6,423 nucleotides of DNA from an uncultured Clostridia bacterium (GTDB lineage Bacteria > Bacillota > Clostridia > Christensenellales > UBA1242), in the NCBI GenBank assembly GCA_937914725.1, contig CALDMJ010000152.1, positions 1 through 6,423 on the forward strand. Direction: 5' to 3'. The first letter of the stretch is position 1; each line of letters opens with the position of its first letter. Below, piece after piece: positions 1 to 4,246 of this stretch. Made by a program: the position numbers and the translations under genes. A model generated the notes under the pieces. That model made no database searches and was not told the origin of the DNA. It was given only the letters and a program-made list of their open reading frames with translations.

Positions 1-52
1 AGTGCTGTTTTTGTTTTACCAAGGTGGTGCTCTACCGCTGAGCCACACCAGC
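1..52 (-). tRNA. tRNA-Thr(GGU), 5' half only; interrupted or truncated after the anticodon loop
   Basis: Read on the minus strand from 52, the sequence gives a 7-nt acceptor strand GCTGGTG, TG, a D-arm (GCTC, loop AGCGGTA, GAGC), A26, an anticodon 5' stem CCACC and a loop TTGGTAA with anticodon GGU. That is 37 nt of a normal threonine tRNA, ending at 16. The next bases should be GGTGG to close the anticodon stem, but the sequence is AACAAAAACAGCACT up to the window edge. The 3' half (T-arm, acceptor, CCA) is therefore absent or displaced beyond position 1. Possible explanations are an intron or insertion at the anticodon loop, a deletion pseudogene, or an assembly join. The promoter upstream is intact, which argues that the gene was recently functional or still is. 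Confidence 0.7.
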
Positions 53-56
53 ATTT

Positions 57-78
57 TTATGCTGTTATGATAGCATAA
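57..78. repeat. 7-bp perfect inverted repeat over the tRNA-Thr -10 and start site
   Basis: TTATGCT (57-63) and AGCATAA (72-78) are perfect reverse complements separated by 8 nt. The repeat covers the -10 box and predicted start site of the tRNA-Thr promoter. It could be an operator, or a weak terminator for plus-strand transcripts because a T-rich stretch follows (79-90). Chance occurrence in AT-rich DNA is also possible. Confidence 0.4.
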
Positions 79-95
79 ATATTTTTATTTGTCAA
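67..95 (-). promoter_or_regulatory. sigma-A promoter of the tRNA-Thr gene
   Basis: On the minus strand, -35 TTGACA (95 to 90) and -10 TATCAT (72 to 67) are separated by exactly 17 nt. Transcription would start near 60, about 8 nt before the tRNA 5' end at 52. Five of six bases match the -10 consensus and all six match the -35 consensus. Confidence 0.75.
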
Positions 96-172
96 TTAAA
101 TTCGACTTATTAATTACAATTATGTTATTGTAGCTGGTGTTTTATTCAGTTTTTGCCCTAATGCCGACAAGT

Positions 173-724
173 CTACTTGTTCACATTGATTGACCGCGCG
201 ACAATAATAAGAAGTGCAACCAACGAATATAGTTCTTTGTTAAGGCGAGACTTGTCATAAATCGAACACAACAGCGCCATAAGTTTTGAGAGCAATTTAC
301 TGCGATTTACAAAATAGAACAACGGACGCTCAATCGCGATAACTTGCGGGAGATACTCCGCAAGCCCAAAATCATCCTTAAAATACTGCCTAAGGTCAAG
401 AACAAGGTCATTCAAAATCGTTGTTTCGTAGGTATTCAATCCCTTATACTCAATTTGCGGCGCAGGCTCGATGTATGGCGCAATTTCTTCAATAGCGTTT
501 TCGACTGAAGATTGATTTGTTTCGCTTGCTGGCACATTCCTTTGATTTTGTACAGCAGTCCTTGAATCAGGCTCTACCCCATTGTTTTCGCCAAAAACTT
601 GCAAGTTGGACATATCTGTTTCAATATGTAAATTTGATTTGTTATTTTCCGCAATATACGCGTTTGCAAGTGTTTCATATTCGTTTTGATTGTATCCATC
701 AATTCGGTCGTCATATTTTTCCAT
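173..724 (-). CDS. hypothetical protein, 183 aa, disordered N-terminus plus helical C-terminal domain
   Basis: I do not recognise this family. The ATG at 724 is preceded by AGAGG about 6 nt upstream, a good ribosome binding site. Residues 1-90 are polar, rich in Asn, Glu and Gln, and look disordered, with a Pro/Glu-rich stretch near 80-92. Residues 95-183 look like a compact alpha-helical domain with a leucine-rich, fairly hydrophobic final helix (roughly 160-178, including LVALLIIVA), which might pack internally or touch the membrane. There is no signal peptide and no catalytic motif. It is a monocistronic minus-strand gene upstream of tRNA-Thr, and no clear terminator follows its TAG stop. 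A possible weak promoter is TTGACA (858 to 853) with a poor -10. Codon use resembles the neighbouring genes. The ORF is probably real, of unknown function. Confidence 0.7.
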   Translation of the reverse strand: MEKYDDRIDGYNQNEYETLANAYIAENNKSNLHIETDMSNLQVFGENNGVEPDSRTAVQNQRNVPASETNQSSVENAIEEIAPYIEPAPQIEYKGLNTYETTILNDLVLDLRQYFKDDFGLAEYLPQVIAIERPLFYFVNRSKLLSKLMALLCSIYDKSRLNKELYSLVALLIIVARSINVNK

Positions 725-979
725 ATCATACCTCTTACAAAATTATATTTGTGCAACCAAAAAATTATGACACTAATTATAAGCACAACGTGTGAATATT
801 TTTTGCCAAAATTCATATAATACTATTGCTTAACCGCTAAAAGCACAAAATTTGTCAACACTAAACGCCGATTCGCGCGAACCTTAACCCAAAATACGCG
901 CAAAACGGTTAATTTGGGGCGAATATGAGAAAAAATTAAAAAAAAAATTAAGATTTTCTAATTTTTTTATCAAAAACTG
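725..979. other. AT-rich divergent intergenic region with inverted repeats and A-tracts
   Basis: No gene is seen here. The region separates the minus-strand hypothetical gene from the plus-strand tRNA operon. It holds an imperfect 54-nt palindrome: outer arms ATTCGC (871-876) and GCGAAT (919-924), inner arms TTAACC (884-889) and GGTTAA (907-912). The 12-mer TGTTGACAAATT occurs on the minus strand (860 to 849) and again on the plus strand (978-989), where it carries the tRNA -35 box. The A/T tracts at 929-970 directly upstream of the tRNA promoter resemble an UP element that would boost stable-RNA transcription. Confidence 0.45.
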
Positions 980-1008
980 TTGACAAATTATTTAATATAT
1001 AGTAAAAT
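980..1008 (+). promoter_or_regulatory. strong sigma-A promoter of the tRNA operon
   Basis: -35 TTGACA (980-985) and -10 TAAAAT (1003-1008) have an optimal 17-nt spacer. A/T tracts precede the -35 box. The predicted start is near 1015, giving a roughly 14-nt leader before tRNA-fMet. Confidence 0.88.
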
Positions 1009-1028
1009 AAAAAAGCCGTTAGAAATAT

Positions 1029-1105
1029 CGCGGGGTAGAGCAGCTTGGCAGCTCGTCGGGCTCATAACCCGAAGGTCGTTGGTTCAAATCCAGCCCCCGC
1101 TACCA
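1029..1105 (+). tRNA. initiator tRNA-fMet(CAU)
   Basis: This is a full 77-nt cloverleaf with encoded CCA (1103-1105). The anticodon loop carries CAT. Initiator hallmarks are visible: the three consecutive G:C pairs of the anticodon stem (GGG and CCC around the loop), and an unpaired first position (C1 opposite U72) where elongators have a Watson-Crick pair. The acceptor strands CGCGGGG and CCCCGCT otherwise match. It is the first gene of the tRNA operon. Confidence 0.95.
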
Positions 1106-1116
1106 ATTTTTTTTAC

Positions 1117-1166
1117 GGCGGTTCATACCCGAAAGATCAAAGGTTCGAATCCTTTCACCGCTACCA
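1117..1166 (+). pseudogene. elongator tRNA-Met(CAU) remnant with 27-nt internal deletion
   Basis: The 3' part is a normal elongator tRNA-Met: loop TTCATAC (CAT at 1124-1126), 3' anticodon strand CCGAA, variable region AGATC, T-arm AAAGG/TTCGAAT/CCTTT, acceptor CACCGCT, discriminator A and CCA. The whole D-arm and most of the 5' half are missing: GGCGGT (1117-1122), which equals the first six bases of a Bacillus-type tRNA-Met, runs directly into TCATAC. In Bacillus-type tRNA-Met, CGGT occurs both in the acceptor strand and just before the anticodon loop, and deleting between those copies removes 27 nt and leaves exactly 50, the length seen here. It cannot fold as a cloverleaf, so it is probably inactive, unless the deletion is a sequencing or assembly artefact. 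Confidence 0.75.
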
Positions 1167-1195
1167 GCATCAAGGGCTCATTGCCCTAAATTTTA

Positions 1196-1270
1196 GGCCC
1201 TATGGTCAAGCGGTTAAGACACCACCCTTTCACGGTGGTTTCGTGGGTTCGAATCCCGCTAGGGTCACCA
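1196..1270 (+). tRNA. tRNA-Glu(UUC)
   Basis: A 75-nt tRNA with encoded CCA (1268-1270). The acceptor GGCCCTA pairs with TAGGGTC, including one G:U pair. The anticodon stem CCACC/GGTGG flanks the loop CTTTCAC, with anticodon TTC. The T-loop TTCGAAT is canonical. It closely resembles Bacillus tRNA-Glu. It is the last gene of the operon, and a small hairpin (AGGGC 1173-1177, GCCCT 1183-1187) lies in the spacer before it. Confidence 0.95.
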
Positions 1271-1285
1271 AATGTACAACAAAAG

Positions 1286-1327
1286 AAACGCTGGATGTCC
1301 TTACAATTAGGACTTCAGCGTTTTTTG
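1286..1327 (+). terminator. Rho-independent terminator of the tRNA operon
   Basis: A long stem pairs AACGCTG (1287-1293) with CAGCGTT (1316-1322) and, inside it, GTCCT (1297-1301) with AGGAC (1309-1313). A run of T follows (1321-1326). It lies 16 nt after the tRNA-Glu CCA. Confidence 0.9.
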
Positions 1328-1418
1328 TTATTTATTCTCCTCTTTCTCTTGATAATATTCTGGAAAAGTTTTTCTTATTTAGTAAAAGAAAACTCTGCAA
1401 ATATTTTGAGATATGTTA

Positions 1419-1443
1419 AAGAAAAGCCGATAAGGCTTTTTTT
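1419..1443 (+). terminator. second intrinsic terminator, AAAAGCC hairpin
   Basis: AAAAGCC (1422-1428) pairs with GGCTTTT (1434-1440) around the loop GATAA, followed by T to 1443. The A-run on the other side would also let it work on the minus strand. Between this and the first terminator (1331-1418) I see no gene or clear promoter, so it may be a back-up terminator or end a small unannotated transcript. Confidence 0.65.
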
Positions 1444-1470
1444 GTTTACAATGAAATTGGTCCTTGCGGG

Positions 1471-1625
1471 TCAGTGATATTACTGCGTAATGTTATTGCC
1501 TTGCAATGACATTTTTGCTGACGGGAAAGTGGATGTTCAATTTTATATCATTATGAACGAAGTGAATAATATCATTGATCAAGAGTCAATCTCATTGTGA
1601 ATGAAACGAACAATATCATTATAAT
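1471..1625. repeat. patch of short hairpins and ATATCATT repeats
   Basis: GTCAG (1471-1475) and CTGAC (1519-1523) enclose two further hairpins: one of nine pairs including two G:U, centred on the TGC at about 1485, and a TTGC/GCAA hairpin near 1500. After it, ATATCATT occurs three times (1545-1552, 1569-1576, 1613-1620) with variants CTCATT and GATATTAC, separated by motifs such as GAACGAAGTGAA. The look is of a degenerate dispersed palindromic (REP/MITE-like) element. No transposase is present, and terminal inverted repeats were not established. Confidence 0.45.
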
Positions 1626-1689
1626 TTATTTTGAAAAAAAGATTGAAATGCGCGTGCATAAAAGGCGCAAAAATACAAATACTACTCAT

Positions 1690-1893
1690 ATGAAAGAAAT
1701 TGAAACGATTGAAAAGACAAACGCGGAGTTGAGCGAACTTGAAAAACAAATACTAGATGAACACACTGAAAAGACCGCTCAACAACTGAGCCATTATATC
1801 GAACTTAAACGGAAAAAACTATACCTAAAGAAAAAACTCAACGACAAACGTGTTGAGTCAATAAAATCGGAACTCAAAAATTCCCTCAAATAG
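1690..1893 (+). CDS. small charged coiled-coil protein, 67 aa, unknown function
   Basis: I do not recognise it. The reading frame from ATG 1690 gives a very hydrophilic, Lys/Glu-rich helix with heptad-like leucines (LSELEKQIL, then LKRKKLYLKKKL), probably a coiled coil. There is no signal peptide or membrane segment. The frame is open from an ATG at 1597 (98 aa), and another ATG lies at 1648. The first 31 codons of the long version are read from the repeat patch and look non-coding, so I prefer 1690. None of the starts has a clear Shine-Dalgarno site. A TATAAT at 1620-1625 could be a -10 box without a good -35. It converges on tatD with a 14-nt gap and no terminator between. It may be a minor gene or a remnant of a mobile element. 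Confidence 0.4.
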   Translation: MKEIETIEKTNAELSELEKQILDEHTEKTAQQLSHYIELKRKKLYLKKKLNDKRVESIKSELKNSLK

Positions 1894-1907
1894 TGTTACT
1901 GTTATTT

Positions 1908-2699
1908 TTATTTAATTTTGAAAAACAATTTTTCAGTATTCTGCTTTGTGATTTCAAACACGCGGTTAATATCCACGCCCTTAATTTGCGAAATGCATTC
2001 AGCAACATAATACACGTTTTTCGGCTCATTGGGTCTATCGCGCATTGTGCGTGGCGACATATACGGACTATCCGTTTCAATCATAAGTCTATCAAGCGGA
2101 ATATAGGCGAGCGCTTCACGCAAGCGCTCGTTTGTTTTGTATGTGACATTGCACGTAAACGAAATGTTAAACCCCAAATCAAGCGCCTTGCGCGCTTTGT
2201 CCTTGTCCCCGCCAAAGCAGTGCATAACACCGCCACGCTTCGGGCAAACATTTTTCACTGTAGCAAAAAAGTCGCTGTATGAATTCCAATGAGAAGCAAC
2301 ATCTACTCCGTCGCGAATATGAAATATTGCAGGCAAATCGACTTCATTGCACAAATTGAGTTGCCTTTCAAGCACCTCTATTTGCGCTTTAACTGGCGAA
2401 AGATTATAAAAGTAATCTAGTCCAAACTCACCGAGCGCAACAACTTTGTCATTACTTGCGTTTTGCAAAATAAATTTTTCGCAATCGTCGTCAAAACTCT
2501 TTGCGTCGTGCGGATGCACCGCAAGTGCGGAATATACCTTTTCATTTTTTTGACTCAAATCAAATGCCTTTTGCATACTATCGTAGTCACAACTAGGAAT
2601 AATGACATAATCGATGTTGTCATTTGCAAAATTCGCAATTATTTCGTCGCACCTGCCACTAATCTTATCATCGTATAAATGGCAATGGCTGTCAACCAT
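1908..2699 (-). CDS. tatD: TatD-family metal-dependent hydrolase (DNase)
   Basis: A 263-residue TIM-barrel hydrolase of the TatD family, cytosolic metal-dependent nucleases; E. coli TatD is a 3'-5' exonuclease. The metal ligands are all visible: H5-x-H7 in DSHCHLYD, E91 in GEFGLDYFY, H127 in FHIRD, H160 in MHCFGG and D210 in IETDSPY. The length is normal. I chose ATG 2699 because it sits in a TAATG overlap with the upstream gene's stop and has GAGGT about 6 nt upstream; a TTG two codons earlier is less likely. The overlap implies translational coupling to the tRNA-binding protein. Bacillus subtilis has a similar order, metS then yabD (TatD), but here only the MetRS C-terminal module precedes it. 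No terminator is obvious after the TAA. Confidence 0.95.
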   Translation of the reverse strand: MVDSHCHLYDDKISGRCDEIIANFANDNIDYVIIPSCDYDSMQKAFDLSQKNEKVYSALAVHPHDAKSFDDDCEKFILQNASNDKVVALGEFGLDYFYNLSPVKAQIEVLERQLNLCNEVDLPAIFHIRDGVDVASHWNSYSDFFATVKNVCPKRGGVMHCFGGDKDKARKALDLGFNISFTCNVTYKTNERLREALAYIPLDRLMIETDSPYMSPRTMRDRPNEPKNVYYVAECISQIKGVDINRVFEITKQNTEKLFFKIK

Positions 2700-3121
2700 T
2701 AGCAAACCTCGGAACCGCTTGCGATTTCGCCTTCAGGGCTGACGACTTTGAGTTCATCCCCATTTGACGCACAAAGAATCATCCCTTCGCTGACAATCCC
2801 GCGCATTTTTCGTGGTTGCAAGTTTGCAACCACAACGACATTTTTGCCGACCATTTCTTCAGGCGCATAGAACTTTGCAATTCCGCTGACAATTGTGCGA
2901 ACCTCATCCCCGATTTGTATGCGTGATTTCAATAATTTGTCCGCATTTTCGACCTTTTCGCATTCCAAAACCTTGCCAACACGCAATTCGACTTTAAAAA
3001 AGTCATCAATTGAAATTTGAGGCAACTTTTCCTCTTCTACCTCATTATTTTCCGCTGCAAGCTTTGCTTCCATTTCTTTTTTTGCGCATTCAGCGCAGCA
3101 GCATTTCTTTTCTTCTTCCAT
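2699..3121 (-). CDS. stand-alone tRNA-binding (EMAP/MetRS C-terminal) domain protein with Cys cluster
   Basis: Residues 36-140 match the tRNA-binding OB-fold found at the C-terminus of bacterial methionyl-tRNA synthetase and in free Trbp111: ISIDDFFKVELRVGKV (36-51), ADKLLK (60-65), IVSGIAKFY (77-85), and QPRKMRGIVSEGMIL (102-116). In MetRS this module dimerises and binds tRNA non-specifically. Here it is an independent 140-residue gene: ATG 3121 has AAGGAG 6 nt upstream and a consensus promoter. No MetRS catalytic sequence precedes it, so the catalytic enzyme must be elsewhere. Residues 1-35 form an acidic, charged linker with C7, C8, C9 and C12 (CCCAEC), a possible metal site or a fast-diverging tail. 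It ends with a 1-nt overlap into tatD. A role as a tRNA chaperone or a trans-acting MetRS partner is inferred. Confidence 0.88.
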   Translation of the reverse strand: MEEEKKCCCAECAKKEMEAKLAAENNEVEEEKLPQISIDDFFKVELRVGKVLECEKVENADKLLKSRIQIGDEVRTIVSGIAKFYAPEEMVGKNVVVVANLQPRKMRGIVSEGMILCASNGDELKVVSPEGEIASGSEVC

Positions 3122-3141
3122 AATAATCTCCTTACCCGCAT

Positions 3142-3170
3142 AGTATACACTTATTTCCCCAATAAGTCAA
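3142..3170 (-). promoter_or_regulatory. sigma-A promoter of the tRNA-binding protein/tatD operon
   Basis: On the minus strand, -35 TTGACT (3170 to 3165) and -10 TATACT (3147 to 3142) are 17 nt apart. The predicted start is near 3135, leaving a short leader that contains AAGGAG (3133 to 3128) before the ATG at 3121. Confidence 0.82.
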
Positions 3171-3249
3171 GCGGACTTTGACATCGATAAGAGAATCCTT
3201 TTGTGCAGTGCACCCATTTTATTTGCCCTGACTCATTATTTTATTTGCT

Positions 3250-3270
3250 ATTATGAATAATATTCATAAT
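3250..3270. repeat. 21-bp near-perfect palindrome, operator-like (7-1-7 core)
   Basis: ATTATGAATA (3250-3259) and TATTCATAAT (3261-3270) are exact reverse complements around a single A. The core ATGAATA-n-TATTCAT has the 7-1-7 geometry of Fur/PerR/Zur-type boxes, but the bases differ from the usual TGATAAT. It lies 80 nt upstream of the -35 box of the operon at 3142-3170 and just past the terminator of the coat gene pair. A DNA-level protein site is more likely than an RNA hairpin because the loop is one base. Confidence 0.45.
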
Positions 3271-3276
3271 GCTTCA

Positions 3277-3320
3277 CAATAAAAAACAAGCCACTTTTTT
3301 TAGTTGCCGCTTGTTTTAAT
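3277..3320 (-). terminator. Rho-independent terminator after the coat-protein pair (possibly bidirectional)
   Basis: On the minus strand, AAAACAAGC (3317 to 3309) pairs over nine bases with GCTTGTTTT (3291 to 3283), followed by TTTT and more T/A to 3277. It lies about 40 nt after the TAA of the CotF-like gene. T-richness on the plus side (3311-3317) allows bidirectional use. Confidence 0.82.
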
Positions 3321-3356
3321 ATAAATAAAAAACGATTGTTGTTTATTAGATTATTC

Positions 3357-3641
3357 TTACTCTTCATTTAGTTTTGTTTCAAGTTGCGATTGCATTTGCG
3401 TGTGCATTTTAATCGCTTGCTTGACGTCTTTTGATTGCGCAACTGTTGTTGGATAGAACCCTTTGTCATTCATAATTTTGAACACCTTGAAATCATGTTC
3501 CGACGATGCTTTGGAAAGGTCGTTAAATAAATTTCTCAAAGTTGGATTGCTGCATTCAAGTCCAAACTGGCAATACATATGCAACATAAACTTTTGCGCG
3601 ATTAGCACATCCTGCAAAATTTCTTGCTCTGTTAATTCCAT
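3357..3641 (-). CDS. spore coat F (CotF)-like protein
   Basis: A 94-residue protein of the coat F family, a four-helix ferritin-like fold found in spore coats of Bacillus and Clostridia. Visible family features are the opening helix LTEQEILQDVLIAQKFMLHMY (about 3-23), a central ECSNPTLRNLFNDL helix start, the EHDFKVFKIMNDKGFY segment (about 48-63) with the KGFYP turn, and a Gln-rich tail. Ferritin-type iron ligands are not evident. ATG 3641 lies 1 nt after the stop of the upstream gene, with AGGAAGGGGG as its ribosome binding site, so the two are co-transcribed. Vegetative sigma-A control is not obvious; sporulation control is likely but not shown by the sequence. A strong terminator follows. 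Confidence 0.85.
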   Translation of the reverse strand: MELTEQEILQDVLIAQKFMLHMYCQFGLECSNPTLRNLFNDLSKASSEHDFKVFKIMNDKGFYPTTVAQSKDVKQAIKMHTQMQSQLETKLNEE

Positions 3642-3642
3642 A

Positions 3643-3855
3643 TTACTTGCCCCCTTCCTGCGCGTTAGATTCTAGATACGAAAGCAATTTTTCGTGATTG
3701 CCATAATGCACTTGCGCCATTGTCTTGAACAAATTTGCGGTGCTTTTCTCGACTGCCATTAAACTATAGTTTTTCAGTTTCACGGCAAGCCAGTTCTCAA
3801 AAGTCATTAACTCATTGAGCGCCATTAGGTCTTTTGTGGTAATTTCTTTTTTCAT
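3643..3855 (-). CDS. small spore-coat-associated / ferritin-like helical protein
   Basis: A 70-residue all-helical protein resembling the short proteins that accompany CotF-type genes in Clostridia: TTKDLMALNELMTFENWLAVK (about 6-26), then a second helix ending HYGNHEKLLSYL (about 53-64). The pattern is that of half a ferritin-like bundle, so it may pair with itself or with the downstream CotF-like protein. ATG 3855 is chosen over a GTG four codons earlier, because that GTG overlaps the GGAGG ribosome binding site (3865 to 3861, 5 nt spacing). It has no signal peptide or Cys residues. It is the first gene of a two-gene operon. No sigma-A promoter was found in the 3868-3903 gap, which fits a sporulation sigma factor, but I could not match a specific consensus. 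Confidence 0.75.
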   Translation of the reverse strand: MKKEITTKDLMALNELMTFENWLAVKLKNYSLMAVEKSTANLFKTMAQVHYGNHEKLLSYLESNAQEGGK

Positions 3856-3903
3856 AAAAACCTCCACAAAAAGTTTTGACTTTTTTAGTAAATATATTCA
3901 CGT

Positions 3904-3939
3904 AAAAAACAAGGGCACAAAACAATTTGCTTTGCGCCC
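3904..3939 (-). terminator. Rho-independent terminator of the enolase operon
   Basis: On the minus strand, GGGCGCAAA (3939 to 3931) pairs with TTTGTGCCC (3921 to 3913), nine pairs including one G:U, followed by TTGTTTTTT (3912 to 3904). It lies 17 nt after the stop of the 96-residue protein and separates it from the coat genes. Confidence 0.88.
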
Positions 3940-3955
3940 CAAAATTTAGATATAA

Positions 3956-4246
3956 TTAGATATAAAAAGGATTTTCTTTCTTTTCTTCGTCGTCAAAACG
4001 CTCGACAATAAACCTATCAAAGTCGACGCTTTCCATAAATTCGTTTGCCAAAAATATGCTATGATTAAACTTTTTCATTTCATTTTTGTGTTTTTGCAGT
4101 ATGACAGGCGTCGAAACGTCCATTGACTGACAAATTTTTGCCACAAGTTCAAAAAAGTTGTCGTCACAAAAATCTTCGTCCAATTCAAGAACTTTGTCAA
4201 ACAAAATCGTGTCCTTTTTCATTGCTCTTGCCCAAACTTTAGTCAT
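3956..4246 (-). CDS. conserved uncharacterised Bacillota protein coupled to enolase
   Basis: 96 residues, no known function. It opens with KVWARAMKKDTILFD and has a central LVAKICQSMDVSTPVIL (about 34-50), then F(L)ANEFMESVDFDRFIVERFDDEE (about 65-87). I recall small Firmicutes proteins of about 90 residues with the same layout (start VWAR, a STPVIL-like 'aKPiWL' segment, closing 'NFIEsiDFDyLEIqvIEEd'); this comes from memory, not a search. It is acidic and soluble, with no membrane segment. Its ATG overlaps the eno stop by 4 nt (ATGA), so it is translated by coupling and follows enolase in one transcript ending at the 3904-3939 terminator. The alternative is a species-specific small protein. 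Confidence 0.82.
   Translation of the reverse strand: MTKVWARAMKKDTILFDKVLELDEDFCDDNFFELVAKICQSMDVSTPVILQKHKNEMKKFNHSIFLANEFMESVDFDRFIVERFDDEEKKENPFYI

Noticed and set aside
1..1166. The tRNA-Thr 5' half and tRNA-Met 3' half as two parts of one split (trans-spliced) tRNA
   Set aside because: The acceptor strands do not match (GCTGGTG against CACCGCT gives a C/C mismatch and G:U pairs), the anticodons differ, and each half carries its own anticodon loop.
980..1477. Plus-strand ORFs of 69, 124 and 91 aa across the tRNA cluster
   Set aside because: They are read through tRNA genes and the terminator, with no ribosome binding sites.
1471..1625. CRISPR array
   Set aside because: Repeats are only 8 nt, spacing is irregular (24 and 44 nt) and no cas genes are present.
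1597..1689. Extended 98-aa start for the coiled-coil ORF
   Set aside because: The first 31 codons come from the repeat patch, with AT-driven residues and no ribosome binding site. The frame is open but the start is unlikely.
3203..3213. GTGCA-G-TGCAC palindrome upstream of the tRNA-binding protein operon
   Set aside because: Five-base arms, no link to a promoter box; expected by chance.
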